64,000 bases of DNA, taken from contig OY969922.1 in assembly GCA_963704595.1 (NCBI GenBank), positions 3,286,001 through 3,350,000 of the forward strand, read 5' to 3'. This document shows positions 1-10,537 of this stretch, piece by piece. The notes below the pieces were generated by a model. It saw only the letters and a list, made by a program, of their open reading frames with translations. It searched no databases and was not told where the DNA came from. The position numbers were made by a program, and so were the translations under genes. The stretch comes from Acuticoccus sp963704595. Lineage in GTDB: Bacteria > Pseudomonadota > Alphaproteobacteria > Rhizobiales > Amorphaceae. Position 1 is the first letter of the stretch. Every line of letters begins with the position of its first letter.

Positions 1-42
1 GGCTGGCGCAGTGCGCCGGACGGAGCCGCATGGGGAATTTGA
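1..42 (+). CDS. C-terminal tail of an upstream gene (partial)
   Basis: An open frame enters from the left edge and stops with TGA at 40-42, one base before the ATG at 44. Only 13 codons are visible, so the product cannot be recognised. In related alphaproteobacteria the gene before this DUF4159 protein is often a DUF58 protein preceded by a MoxR ATPase, so a DUF58 tail is a positional guess only. Confidence 0.25.
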   Translation, partial: GWRSAPDGAAWGI

Positions 43-43
43 G

Positions 44-2854
44 ATGACCGCTCTCGCCTTCGGCGCACCGGCCGTCCTCTGGGCGCTCCTTGCCTTGCCC
101 GTCCTGTGGTGGCTCCTGCGCGCGACACCGCCGCGGCCGCAGGACATCGCGTTCGCGCCCACGCGCCTCCTGATGCGCCTGATGAAGCGCGACGAGACGC
201 CCTCGCGCACGCCCTGGTGGCTGATGCTGATCCGCCTCGTCGCTGGCGGCGCTCGTCATCATCGCGCTCGCCCAGCCGATCCTGCGGCCGGAAGCCGCCG
301 CGCCCATGGGCGACGGCCCGCTCCTCGTCGCGATCGACGATACATTCGCCGCGGCTGACGACTGGGACGAGCGGCTCGACCGCGCCGAGCGCCTCGTCAA
401 CCAGGCCGAGGCCGCCGCCCGGCACCATCGTCGTCCTGCCGACCTCCAACGCCGACGCGCCGCTCAATGCCGTCGATGCCGCCGCCGCACGCGAGGCGCT
501 GCGCAGCCTCGCCCCCAACCCGTGGCGCGCCGCCCGCGGCGCCCTCGCCCCGCGCCTTGCCGAAACCGAATTCGGCGGCGCCGTGTGGCTGACCGACGGT
601 CTCGCCGGCGACGCTGAGGCCGACGCCGCCTTCTTCGCAGCGCTCGAAGGCGCCAGCGCCACGCCGGTGCGGATCTTCGCCGCCGAGGCGGGGCGGATCA
701 TCGGCGTCTCGGCCGTGGAAAGCACGGCGGACGGCATGAACGTGACCCTCACCGCCGACGCCAACCCCGGCGGCTTCCCCCGCAGCGTCAGCGTTCTCGA
801 CGCCAAGGGCTTCACGCTGGCCGAGGGCGACGCCCCGTTCGAGATCGGCGCCACCACCGCCGTCGCCACGCTCGAACTCCCGACGGAACTCCGCAACGAC
901 GCGGTGCGGATCACGATCGGCGGCGCACGCAACACGGCTGCCGTCCGCCTGCTCGACGAGCGCTTCCGCCGCCGCACCGTCGGCCTCATCTCCGGCGGCT
1001 CGGTGGACCTCGCGCAGCCGCTCCTGTCGCCGCTCCACTTCCTGCGCGCAGCGCTCGAACCCTCGTCGGACCTGCGCGAACCCTCCGCCCGCGACCTTCC
1101 CACCGCGGTCGACGAGCTCATCGACGCCGGCACCTCCGTCATCATGATGACCGACGTCGGCAACCTCCTGCCGTCGACGCAGGACGCACTCGCCCGCTGG
1201 ATCAACGCCGGCGGCGTGCTGGTGCGCTTCGCCGGCCCCCGCACCGCGGACGGGATGGACGACCTCGTCCCCGTCGCGATGCGCGAGGGCGCGCGGACGC
1301 TGGGCGGAACGCTGTCGTGGAACGACCCGCAGCCGCTGGCCGACTTCAACGAGAGCGGCCCGTTCGCCGGCCTCCCGGTGCCGACCGACGTCACCGTCAA
1401 CCGCCAGCTCCTCGCGGAACCCTCGATCGCGGTGACGGAGCGGACATGGGCCTCGCTCGCCGACGGCACGCCCTTCGTCACCGGCCGCTCCGTCGGCGCG
1501 GGCGCTGTGGTGTTCTTCCACGTCACGGCCGACACCTCCTGGTCGACGCTGCCTCTGTCGGCGAGCTTCGTCGAGATGCTGCGCCGCGTCGTCGACCTTT
1601 CGACGGCGTTCGGCCCCTCCTCAGAGACCGGCCCCGCGCTGCCGCCCTACCGGATGCTCGACGGCCTCGGCCGCCTCGTCCCGCCCGGCCCGATGGTCGA
1701 GCCCCTGCCCGCAGGCGCGGCGGAGATCGGCCCGCGCCACCCGCCCGGCCTCTACGGCGCCGACGGTGCCTTCCGCGCCATCAACGTCCTCGCCGACGGC
1801 GAGCGGCTCGAGGCGCTCGACCCCACCACGTTCGAAGGCGCCGGCGTGTTCCCCTTCACCACCGAGGGGCCTCGGGAGCTGCGCGGCCCGCTCCTCACCG
1901 CGCGGCGCCCTCCTCCTGCTCGTGGACGCCGCCGCCCTCCTCTTCCTGATGGGCGCGTTCCGCCGCCGCGCCGTCGCCGGCATCGCGGTGCTCGCGTTCG
2001 CCGCCGCGCTCTCCGCGGCGCCGGAGGCACGCGCGCAGACCGCTCCCGAGGCTGAAAGCGCCGCGCCCGCCCCGGCGGAGGGCGATCGGCCGGCGGACAG
2101 CGAGGCTGCGATCCGCTTCGCGATGGAAGCCTCGCTCAACACCCGGCTCGGCTATGTCGCCACCGGCAACGCGGCGCTCGACCGGATCAGCGAGGCAGGC
2201 CTCACCGGCCTGTCGCTGGAGCTCACCCGCCGCACCGCGGTCGAACCCGCCGCGCCGATGGCGGTCAACATCGAGACCGACGACCTCGCCTTCTTCCCGC
2301 TCCTCTACTGGCCGATCGACGCCGCCGCCGAGCGCCCGTCCGACGGCGCGATCGCCAAGGTCGACGCCTACATGAAGAACGGCGGCACCATCCTGTTCGA
2401 CACGCGCGACCAGGCCGGCGCCGCGATCAGCGACAGCCCCACCGGCGCGACGCAGGCGCTCCGCCGCATCCTCGACGGTCTCGACATCCCGGCGCTGGAA
2501 CCCGTCCCGCAGGATCACGTCCTCACCAAGACGTTCTATCTGTTGCAAGAATTTCCGGGCCGCTGGTCCGGCAGCCCGATGTGGGTCGAGCAGCTCGCCG
2601 GTGCCGCGGAGGGCGACCGTCCCGCGCGCGCGGGCGATTCGGTCTCGCCCATCCTCATCACCGCGAACGATCTCGCGGGCGCGTGGGCGATGTCGTCCGA
2701 CGGAGCCTACATGTTCCCCACCGTCCCCAACGATCCGTACCAGCGCGAGATGGCGGTCCGCTCGGGCGTCAACATCGCCCTCTACACGATGACCGGTAAC
2801 TACAAGGCCGATCAGGTCCACATCCCGGCGCTTCTGGAGCGGCTCGGCCAATGA
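44..2854 (+). CDS. BatA/DUF4159 domain membrane protein (three frameshifts)
   Basis: Product of about 937 residues. The N-terminus is BatA-like: a hydrophobic segment (LWALLALPVLWWLLR), a short basic linker and a second hydrophobic segment (ALVIIALAQPIL). The middle is a long periplasmic or von Willebrand-like region. A third hydrophobic stretch lies near 1910-2010, and the C-terminal 200 residues carry the DUF4159 signature (NGGTILFDTRD). These proteins accompany MoxR ATPases and DUF58 proteins and are thought to act in envelope or chaperone-like assembly; the exact role is unknown. The frame moves by +1 near 240, 415 and 1905, and protein similarity continues on both sides each time, so I read one gene. 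The start at 44 follows the previous stop by one base, and the stop overlaps the next ATG (ATGA), so translation is probably coupled. Confidence 0.75.
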
Positions 2855-4904
2855 ACACCGCCTTCACCTTCGCTCCGTTCATCCCGTGTCGCCGCGGTCG
2901 CGATCTTCGCCGCGGTCGGCGTGATCCTGTGTGCGGTCGGCATCGCACGGCGCGTCCGCGGCTCGCTGGTGCGCCTCCTCGCGGTCGCCGCCTTCGCGCT
3001 CGCCCTCCTCAACCCCGCGCTTCAGAGCGAGGTGCGCGAGCCGCTCGACGGCGTCGTCGCCGTGGTGGTCGACCGCAGCCAGAGCCAGCGCGCCGCCGGC
3101 CGCGCCGCCGATGCCGACGCCCTCGCCGCCTCGATGCTTGAGCGGCTCGAGGCCACGCCGGGCCTCGACGTGCGCACCGTCACCGTCGACCGCCCCGCGC
3201 CCGACCGCGACGGCACCATCCTCTTCGACCCCCTCAACGACCTTCTGTCCGACGTGCCGCCCGACCGGATCGCCGGCGCCGTCCTCATCACCGACGGACA
3301 GGTCCACGACATTCCCGCCGCCGCGCCGTTCGACGCGCCGATCCACGCCCTCGTCACCGGCTCGCCAGACGAGCGCGACCGCCGCGTCGAAATCGTCGCC
3401 GCGCCACGCTTCGGCCTCGTCGACAGCACGCAGACCATCGTCGTGCGCGTCGAGGACGGCGCCGCCGAGGGCGAGGACGTGGCGCTCACCGTCAAGGTCG
3501 ACGATGTGGAGACCGAGCAGCGCGTCGTCAGCATCGGCGAGGACGTGACGATCGCCGCCCCGATCAACCATGGCGGCGACAATTTCTTCCAGTTCGAGGT
3601 GGCCGCCGTCGAGGGCGAGCTCACCGCCGTCAACAACACCGCCGTCGCGATCGTCGAGGGCGTGCGCGAGAATCTGCGCGTCCTTCTCGTCTCCGGCGAA
3701 CCGCACGCGGGCGAGCGCACCTGGCGCAACCTCCTGAAGTCTGACGCTGCGGTGGACCTCGTCCACTTCACCATCCTGCGGCCGCCGGAGAAGCAGGACG
3801 GCACGCCGATCAACGAGCTGTCGCTGATCGCCTTCCCGACGCGCGAGCTGTTCAGCCAGAAGATCGACGAGTTCGACCTCATCGTCTTCGACCGCTACCA
3901 GCGCCGCAACGTCCTCCCCGCGCTCTACTTCGACAACATCGCCCAGTACGTCCTCAACGGCGGCGCGGTGCTGATCGCGGCGGGGCCGGACTATGCGGGC
4001 AACCGCTCGGTCTACAACACCCCGCTCGGCGTCGCGCTCCCCGCCGCCCCCACCGGCGAGGTGGTGGAAAAGCCGTTCCGGCCGGAAGTCTCCGAGCGCG
4101 GCGAGCGCCACCCCGTGACGCGCGACCTCCCCGGCGACGAGGCGGAAGACCCGACCTGGAGCCGCTGGTTCCGCCAGATCGATACGGTCCAGCTCGGCGG
4201 CGAGACGGTGATGACCGGCGCCGACGGCGCGCCGCTCGTCGTCCTTTCTCGCGAGGGCGAGGGCCGCGTCGCGATGATGCTGTCTGACCACATCTGGCTC
4301 TGGGCGCGCGGCTATGACGGCGGCGGCCCGCACGTCCAGCTCCTGCGCCGCCTGTCGCACTGGCTGATGAAGGAGCCGGAGCTCGAGGAAGAAGCGCTGC
4401 GGCTCATCACGGGCCCCGGGACGCTGATGATCGAGCGGCAGACCCTTTCGGAAGCCGCCGAGCCCGTCACCCTCACCGACCCGTCCGGCGAGGAGACCGA
4501 GATCGCGCTCACCGAAGCCGCGCCAGGCCTCTGGCACGCGACCATCGAGGCCGCCGACATGGGCCTCTACCGCGCCACCGACGGCACGCTGACCGCGCTC
4601 GGCCACGTCGGCCCCGCCAACCCGCTGGAGGCGCAGGACCTGCGCTCCGACACCGAGGCGCTGGAGCCGCTCGCGGCAGCCACGCGCGGCTCGGTCCGCC
4701 GCGTCGCGCGCCGGGGAAGGCGCACCGCGCGTCCTCCTGCGCGACCCGGGCCGGGCGATGGCGGGCGGCGACTGGCTGGGCCTCAAACGCTCCGGCGCGA
4801 GCGAACTCGTCGGCATCGACAGGACGCCGCTCTTCGCGGGCTTCCTCGGCCTCGCGATCCTGCTCGCCGCGGTCTCCGGCACGTGGTGGCGCGAGGGCCG
4901 CTGA
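2851..4904 (+). CDS. Membrane-anchored vWA/glutamine-amidotransferase-like protein (two frameshifts)
   Basis: About 684 residues. It begins with MNTAFTFAPF and two hydrophobic segments around 2890-3010. A von Willebrand-like stretch follows (VVAVVVDRSQSQ, then AGAVLITDGQ), then a class I amidotransferase-like fold without an obvious catalytic triad (RVLLVSGEPHAGE, FDLIVFDRY, GGAVLIAAGPDY). A C-terminal membrane helix lies around 4830-4885, ending TWWREGR. This is the standard partner of the preceding DUF4159 protein in Hyphomicrobiales, and the ATGA overlap supports a common operon. Plus-one shifts near 2890 and 4700 separate the N-terminus and the last 60 codons from the main frame; in the corrected frame the stop is TGA at 4902-4904. 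Function is unknown beyond the association with MoxR/BatA systems. Confidence 0.7.
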
Positions 4905-4913
4905 CCGGCGGCC

Positions 4914-5513
4914 CTACCAGCTCTCGCCGGTCATCATCCCGCTGACCGGGCGCTTCAGCAGCAGCATCAGAAGACGGTGCTTCTCCACCGGGCCGGGCAG
5001 CGTCACGAGGTGCGCCGCAGGGTCGAAGCCTGACGGGCCGTAGAAGGGCGGATCGCCGACGAGGACGATGGCGTCCGCGATGGTGGCCCGTGCCGCCTCG
5101 ATCGTGCGGATGAGCAGCGCGCGGCCGATGCCCTGCTTGGCCGCGGTTTCCGCGACGGCGAGCGGGCCGAGAAGGTAGACCGGCGCCACGCCGACGCGCA
5201 CGCGGCTCTGCCGGATCGCGCCGATCACAAGGCCCCGCCGCTCCGCAACGAAGCTCACGGACGTGTCGTGCGGGTCGTCCCCGCGCAGCCGGTAGGCCGT
5301 GCGTGTGAAGCGGCCGGGGCCGAACGCGACGCTGTAAAGGGTTTCCACGGACGGGAAATCGCGCGGCTCTTCTGGCCGCAAAAGCACATCGGGAGGCACT
5401 GGACGCTCGACAACGGAAGGACGGGCAGCCGATTGGCTGGGCGGGACCAAGGTCAGTCGGGGCGTCGTCGGTGCGTCATGGCGCGCGGAGATAGCATGGC
5501 GGGTCACGGGCAA
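4914..5513 (-). CDS. GNAT family N-acetyltransferase
   Basis: 199 residues with the GNAT fold: LRPEEPRDFPSVETLY near residue 45 opens the domain. The acetyl-CoA pyrophosphate loop reads AAKQGIGRALLIRTIE (Q/RxxGxG/A type). GDPPFYGPSGF is the YhbS-type (COG3153) signature. The first 40 residues are low in complexity and may be a mis-assigned or flexible N-terminus. It lies 49 bp downstream of the ABC ATPase gene on the same strand, so it may be co-transcribed with the importer. Its acceptor substrate cannot be deduced. It is convergent with the preceding envelope gene, with only 9 bp between stops. Confidence 0.8.
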   Translation of the reverse strand: MPVTRHAISARHDAPTTPRLTLVPPSQSAARPSVVERPVPPDVLLRPEEPRDFPSVETLYSVAFGPGRFTRTAYRLRGDDPHDTSVSFVAERRGLVIGAIRQSRVRVGVAPVYLLGPLAVAETAAKQGIGRALLIRTIEAARATIADAIVLVGDPPFYGPSGFDPAAHLVTLPGPVEKHRLLMLLLKRPVSGMMTGESW

Positions 5514-5562
5514 TCAACGCTTATGCGCGGGCGTTGGATCCCGTGGGCGGAGGGAGGCGGGC

Positions 5563-6572
5563 TCAGGCAGCCGCCCGGCCCTCCTCCACCGCGTGGCAGG
5601 CGACCGCGCCCTCGCCCGCCGGAAGGAGCCGCGGCACCTCGATCCGGCAGCGGTCGTTGGCGAGCGGGCAGCGCGGGTTGAAGGGGCAGCCGGACGGCGG
5701 GTCGATCGGGTTGGGAATCTCGCCCGTCACCGGGGTGCGGGCGCGGCCGGACATGTTGAGGTCCGGCACCGCGTCGAGCAGCATCCGCGTGTAGGGGTGA
5801 AGGGGGTCGGAGAAGAGCTGGCGGGCCGGCGCGATCTCGGCAAGGCGGCCGAGATAGAGGACGCCGATGCGGCTTGCCATGTGCCGGACCACAGCAAGGT
5901 CGTGGCTGATGAAGAGGTAGGTGAGGCCGAACTCTTCCTGAAGGTCGCGCATCAGGTTGAGGATCTGCGCCTGGACCGAGACGTCGAGCGCGCGAGGTCG
6001 GCTCGTCGCAGACGAGGAAGGCGGGGTCCGACGCAAGCGCGCGGGCGATGCAGATGCGCTGGCGCTGCCCGCCGGAGAACTCGTGCGGGAACTTCGTGCC
6101 GTCGCGGGCGTCGAGGCCGACGGCCGTCAGCAGCGCCGCGACGCGCTCCTGCACCGCCGCGCCCTTGTGGAGGCCGAACGCGCGGATCGGCTCGGACACG
6201 ATGGCGTCGACCCGCATCCGTGGATTGAGGCTGGCGTAGGGGTCCTGGAAGATCATCTGCATCCGGCGGCGCAGGGTGCGGACGGCGCGGGTGTCGCTCC
6301 CCATGGTCACGCCGTCGATGGTGATCGACGCCGTCGTTGGCGCCGATCAGCCCGACCACCACCTTGGCGATGGTCGACTTGCCGGAGCCCGATTCCCCCA
6401 CCAGCGCGAACGTCTCGCCCCGGCGGATCGCGAACGAGACGTCCGTCACCGCGTGGAGGTACTGGCGCGGCAGGCGCTCGATCGCGCGGTCGAGCCACGG
6501 CGCCGACACGTCGAACGTCTTCGACAGGTTCTCGACCCGGACGAGGAGGTCGGCGTCGGACGGGGCGCTCAT
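5563..6572 (-). CDS. Oligopeptide-type ABC importer ATP-binding protein, DppF-like (two frameshifts)
   Basis: Second ATPase of the importer, about 335 residues. The order is Walker A (GESGSGKST), Q-loop (MIFQDPYASLNPR), signature (FSGGQRQRICIARAL), Walker B (FLVCDEPTS), H-loop (FISHDLAVV), and the C-terminal oligopeptide-transporter extension with cysteines (CPFNPRCP), which in this family may bind an Fe-S cluster. The frame moves by +1 near 6335, between Walker A and the Q-loop, and near 6000, right after DEPTS where ALDVSVQAQ should follow. All motifs survive across the breaks, so a functional gene with sequence errors is likely. The ATG at 6572 overlaps the stop of the DppD-like gene (ATGA). 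Confidence 0.85.
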
Positions 6573-7555
6573 GCGGCGGCCTCGGCGGGCGCGTGGAGCC
6601 AGCAGGCGGCGGCGGACGCGCCGACCGGGATGAGATCGGGCCGCTGCACCCGGCAGCGGTCGAACACCTTCGGGCAGCGCGGGTTGAACGGGCAGCCGGG
6701 CGGGATACGGTCGAGCCGCGGCATCGAGCCCGGGATCTGGCGCAGGCGCGGGTCGTCGTGGTCGAGCTTGGGGATCGAGCCCATCAGGCCGACCGTATAG
6801 GGGTGGTGCGGCGACTGGACGACCTCGCGCACCGGGCCGATCTCGGCGATCCGGCCGGCGTACATCACGGCGACGCGGTCGGCCGTCTCGGCGATGACGC
6901 CCATGTCGTGGGTGATGAGCATAACCGAGGCGCCGTGCTCGGAGCACATGCGCTTCAGCACGTTGATGATCTGCGCCTGGACGGAAACGTCGAGCGCGGT
7001 GGTCGGCTCGTCGGCGATCACCAGCACGGGGTCGGCGGCGAGCGCGAGGGCGATGACGACACGCTGGCGCATCCCGCCGGAGAACTGGTGCGGGTAGGCG
7101 TCGATCCGGCGGCGGGCGGCCGGGATGCCGACCTCGTCGAGCAGCGCGACGGCGCGGTCGAGCGCAGCCTTCCGGCCGAGGCCCATGTGCGTCTGGATCG
7201 TCTCGGTCAGCTGGCGGCCGACGGTGTAGAGCGGGTTGAGGCTGGTCAGCGGGTCCTGGAACACCATGCCGATCCGGCGGCCACGCACCTTGCGCATCTC
7301 GGCCGGCGACAGGTTGTCGATCCGCTCGCCCTGGAGGTGGACCTCGCCGCCGGCGATCCGCCCCGGCGGGTCGAGGAGGCCGATGATCGACGTGCCGGTG
7401 ATCGACTTGCCGGCCCCCGATTCGCCCACCACGCCGAGGACTTCGCCCGGCGCAACGTCGAACGAAATGCCGTCGATTGCGGTGAGGAGACCCTTGCGGG
7501 TGGGGAATTCGACGCGGAGATCCCGCACGGAGAGGACCGGGGTGGCGGCGGTCAT
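6569..7555 (-). CDS. Oligopeptide-type ABC importer ATP-binding protein, DppD-like
   Basis: About 328 residues, intact. Walker A is GESGAGKS, the Q-loop MVFQDPLTSLNP, the signature FSGGMRQRVVIALALA, Walker B VLVIADEPTTALD and the H-loop LITHDMGV. The C-terminal oligo_HPY extension carries CPFNPRCP and is diagnostic for the Dpp/Opp/nickel-type transporter family. The chosen ATG at 7553-7555 overlaps the stop of the upstream S-methyltransferase-family gene, and the stop overlaps the next ATPase start; an open frame extends upstream but without family similarity. It should form a heterodimeric ATPase with the DppF-like protein and energise the DppB/DppC-like permeases. Substrate is not deducible from sequence. 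Confidence 0.92.
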   Translation of the reverse strand: MTAATPVLSVRDLRVEFPTRKGLLTAIDGISFDVAPGEVLGVVGESGAGKSITGTSIIGLLDPPGRIAGGEVHLQGERIDNLSPAEMRKVRGRRIGMVFQDPLTSLNPLYTVGRQLTETIQTHMGLGRKAALDRAVALLDEVGIPAARRRIDAYPHQFSGGMRQRVVIALALAADPVLVIADEPTTALDVSVQAQIINVLKRMCSEHGASVMLITHDMGVIAETADRVAVMYAGRIAEIGPVREVVQSPHHPYTVGLMGSIPKLDHDDPRLRQIPGSMPRLDRIPPGCPFNPRCPKVFDRCRVQRPDLIPVGASAAACWLHAPAEAAA

Positions 7556-8433
7556 GGGCGGCCCCTGATGTGGTCGCGGATGCGGGCGATGTGGGCCGGC
7601 AGGACACCGCAGCAGCCGCCGACCATGGTGGCGCCGGCGTCGATCCACGCCTTCGCGTGGGCCGCGTAGGCGTCCGGCGTCATGTCGGCGCGGATGCCGC
7701 TGTGGTGGATGGTTTCGCCCGACCCCTCGTCCGGCGAGAGCGGCACGAAGGCGTTGGCGTAGGCGCCGAAGGGGCGCGTGCCGGCAGCGGCCTTCAGCTC
7801 CGCGATCGCCATGTCGACCGTTTCGGGCGCGGTGCAGTTGACGAGCACCGCCTCCGCCCCGCCGCCGACGAGGGTGACGGCATCGGCGAGCCGCTCGCCG
7901 CTCCGCACGAAGGGCGGCCCGGTCTCGTTGAGGGTGAAGGCGACCCACACCGGACGCCCGGTCGCGCGCGCGGCCTTCACGGTGGCGATCGCTTCGGTGG
8001 AACTCGACATCGTCTCGCAGATGAAGAGGTCGACGTAAGGCGCCAGCGTCAGCGCCTGTTCCAGCACCTCCTGCTCGATCACCTCCGGCGGCGGCGCGGC
8101 GTCAGGAACGTAGGACGCGCGGACGGGGCCCAGCGATCCGGCGATGAGCGCGGCGGGGTTCGCCATCTCGCGCGCCTCCTCGGCGGCGGCGACGGCGGCG
8201 CGGTTGGCCTCGCCGAAGCGCTCGCCGACGCCCTGCATGTTCATCTGCCAGCGGCCGAGCGCGTAGGTGTTCGCGGTGATGACCTCCGCCCCCGCCACCA
8301 GAAACTCGCCGTGGAGGTCGCGGACCGCATCGAAGTGGGTGAGCGGAACGAGCGGCGACCAGTCCGGCCCGGTCATGCCGACGCGGCGGTAGAGCTCCTC
8401 GCCCATCCCGCCATCCAGAAGCCGCACCGTCAT
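7552..8433 (-). CDS. Homocysteine S-methyltransferase family protein
   Basis: 293 residues of the Hcy-methyltransferase (BHMT/MHT, PF02574) family. It opens with LLDGGMGEELYRR. The zinc ligands appear in VLVNCTAPE (first Cys) and MVGGCCGVLP (the Cys-Cys pair near the C-terminus), so the metal site looks intact. Known members transfer a methyl group from S-methylmethionine, betaine or similar donors to homocysteine; the donor here is unknown. The position is unusual: it sits between the permease and ATPase genes of an oligopeptide-type importer and overlaps both neighbours by four bases (ATGA at 8430-8433 and 7552-7555). This suggests that the imported compound is related to its substrate. Confidence 0.9.
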   Translation of the reverse strand: MTVRLLDGGMGEELYRRVGMTGPDWSPLVPLTHFDAVRDLHGEFLVAGAEVITANTYALGRWQMNMQGVGERFGEANRAAVAAAEEAREMANPAALIAGSLGPVRASYVPDAAPPPEVIEQEVLEQALTLAPYVDLFICETMSSSTEAIATVKAARATGRPVWVAFTLNETGPPFVRSGERLADAVTLVGGGAEAVLVNCTAPETVDMAIAELKAAAGTRPFGAYANAFVPLSPDEGSGETIHHSGIRADMTPDAYAAHAKAWIDAGATMVGGCCGVLPAHIARIRDHIRGRP

Positions 8434-9415
8434 CGGAGCCTCGGGTTGAGTGCGTCGCGCAGCCAGTCGCCGAGGAGGTTCACGGCGAGCACCAGCGTCG
8501 CGAGCATCGCGCCGGGGAACATCGTGATCCACCACTCGCCGGAGAACAGGAAGTCCTGCCCGATGCGGATGAGCGTGCCGAGCGATGGCTGGGTGGAGGG
8601 AATGCCGACGCCGAGGAAGGAGAGCGTCGCCTCGGTGATGATGGCGAGCGCGAGGTTGATGGTCGCGATCACGAGCACCGGGCCGAGGACGTTGGGGAGG
8701 ACGTGGCGCAGCATGATCATCCACGTCGGCAGGCCGATGAGCTTGGCGGCGAGGACGTACTCCTTGCCGGCCTCGACCAGCGTGGAGCCGCGCACGGTGC
8801 GCGCGTACTGGACCCAGAACGAGAGGCCGATGGAGAGGACGAGGACGTAGAAGGCGCTGTCCTCGCGCGTGAGGCTCGGGAAGAGCCCGCGCGCCGTCCC
8901 GTCGATCAGGAGCGCGATGAGGATCGCGGGGAAGGTGAGCTGCACGTCGGCGGTGCGCATGATGATGGTGTCGACGATGCCGCCCGAGTAGCCGGCGATG
9001 AGGCCGAGCGTGATGCCCAGCACCGCCGCGAACGCCACCGCGGCGAAGCCGACGCCGAGCGAGATGCGCGTGCCGTAGAGGATGGCGGAGAGAAGGTCGC
9101 GGCCCTGGTCGTCGGTGCCGAGGATGTAGTCCGGCGAGCCGCCCTCCTCCCACATCGGCGGGATGAGGCTGTCCATCAGCGAGAGGGAGGCAAGGTCGAA
9201 CGGGTCGTGCGGGGCGACCCATGGCGCGAAGGCGGCCGCGAGGAAGATCGTGAGCGTGACGATCGCCGCCACCACCGCGACCTTGGAGCGGACGAACGAG
9301 TAGACGATGTCGCTGCCCCAGCGCGCGGGTGACGAAGCCGCGCGGGCGGACCATCTCGGCCGCTTCGCTGGCCTGCGCGTCGGCAGCGAGGGTTTCGGGG
9401 GTGCGGATCGTTCAT
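8430..9415 (-). CDS. Oligopeptide-type ABC importer permease, DppC-like (two N-terminal frameshifts)
   Basis: About 328 residues. After a short cytoplasmic N-terminus there is one helix (VVAAIVTLTIFLAAAFAPWV), a periplasmic segment (GTDDQGRDLLS, typical of DppC) and the five-helix BPD_transp_1 domain. The EAA loop (EYVLAAKLIGLPTWMIMLRHVLPN) contacts the ATPases. The first 45 codons are spread over three frames: +1 shifts near 9397 (a run of five C) and near 9325 connect the ATG at 9415 to the main frame. The start at 9415 is preferred because it overlaps the upstream permease stop (ATGA). If only the main frame is used the protein would begin at a GTG at 9275 and lack part of its first helix. 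Confidence 0.85.
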
Positions 9416-10390
9416 GCCGCGCGCCCCGTGATGCGGATGCGGGGGTCGACGACCACGTAGAGGACGTCGACGAGGAGGTTGATGACCACGAACAGGAACG
9501 CCACCAGCATCAGGTAGGCGGCCATGATCGGGATATCGACGTTCTGCACCGCCTGGATGAACATGAGCCCCATTCCGGGCCACTGGAACACCGTCTCGGT
9601 GATGATCGCGAAGGCGATGACGGAGCCGAGCTGGAGGCCGGTGATGGTGATGACCGGGACCAGCGTGTTCTTCAGCGCATGGCCGAAGTTGATGGCGCGG
9701 CGGGTGAGGCCGCGGGCGCGCGCGAAGCGGATGTAGTCGGCCCGCAGGACCTCCAGCATCTCGGAGCGGATGAGGCGCATGATGAGCGTCATCTGGAAGA
9801 GGCCGAGGGTGATCGACGGCAGGATCAGCGCCTTGAGGCCCGAGACGGTGAGCAGGCCCGTGGTCCACCAGCCGAGGTCCACCACCTCGCCGCGCCCGAA
9901 CGAGGGCAGCCACTGGAGGTTCACCGCGAAGACGAAGATGAGGAGGATGCCGACGAGGAAGGGCGGCAGCGAGATCCCGATCAGCGAGACCGACAGGAAG
10001 ACGTTGGACAGCGCACGAGTTGCGCTTGAGGCCGGTGTAGACGCCCATCGGGATGCCGACGAGGAGCGCGAAGATCACCGAGACGATGGAAAGCTCCAGC
10101 GTCGCCGGCAGGCGTGAGCCCAGAAGGTCGGAGACCGGCTGCTTGAACTGGTAGGAGACGCCGAAGTCGCCCTGCGCGGCATCGCCGATGAAGCGCGCGA
10201 ACTGCAGGAGGATCGGCTCGTTGAGGCCGAGCCGTTCGCGCAGCGCCTCGCGCTGCTCGGGCGTCGTCTCGATGCCGACCATCTGGTTCACCGGATCGCC
10301 GACGAACCGGAACAGGAGGAAGGCGATCAGCGACACCACCACCATCACGATGACGGCCTGGACGAGGCGGCGGATGATGAAGGCGATCAT
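9412..10390 (-). CDS. Oligopeptide-type ABC importer permease, DppB-like (one frameshift)
   Basis: About 326 residues with a typical DppB layout. The N-terminal helix MIAFIIRRLVQAVIVMVVVS is followed by FVGDPVNQMV, a periplasmic loop ending FGVSYQFKQPV, and the BPD_transp_1 domain with the EAA loop (DYIRFARARGLTRRAI). A +1 shift near 10015 interrupts the cytoplasmic loop after TGLKRN. The downstream frame continues with the expected membrane segments through FLVGILLIFVFAVNLQWLP to the stop at 9412-9414, which overlaps the next permease. It follows the solute-binding-protein gene by about 150 bp, a gap that contains a strong hairpin. Confidence 0.87.
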
Positions 10391-10508
10391 GGCAGAACGG
10401 CCTCCCGTTGCGCCGAAGAGCCCGGTGACACCGCCGGCGGCGAAACTGGGCCGCCATCACCAAAACATTCACGACTGAAAGGATTGCGAAAATACCCGGC
10501 ATCATGGC

Positions 10509-10528
10509 GGGGCGGCCGAAGCCGCCCC
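10509..10528 (-). terminator. Stable stem-loop between binding-protein and permease genes
   Basis: GGGGCGGC at 10509-10516 and GCCGCCCC at 10521-10528 are perfectly complementary over 8 bp around a 4-base loop. Read on the transcribed minus strand the loop is TTCG closed by C-G, the extra-stable UUCG tetraloop. It starts 9 bp after the binding-protein stop and has no clear U tract. It is therefore more likely an RNA-stabilising or attenuating element that favours binding-protein mRNA over the permeases than a full terminator. That role is known for other ABC importers but is inferred here. Confidence 0.6.
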
Positions 10529-10537
10529 TGACCCCTG

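Noticed and set aside
397..4882. Very long open frames on the strand opposite the BatA/DUF4159 genes
   Set aside because: They are Arg/Gly/Glu/Val-rich with no family signature. In GC-rich DNA the antisense of a real gene stays open; codon use shows the plus strand is coding.
5563..10390. Programmed ribosomal frameshifting in the ABC transporter genes
   Set aside because: There are no slippery heptamers or downstream structures at the breaks, and the same kind of +1 break occurs in many unrelated genes. Sequence error is simpler.
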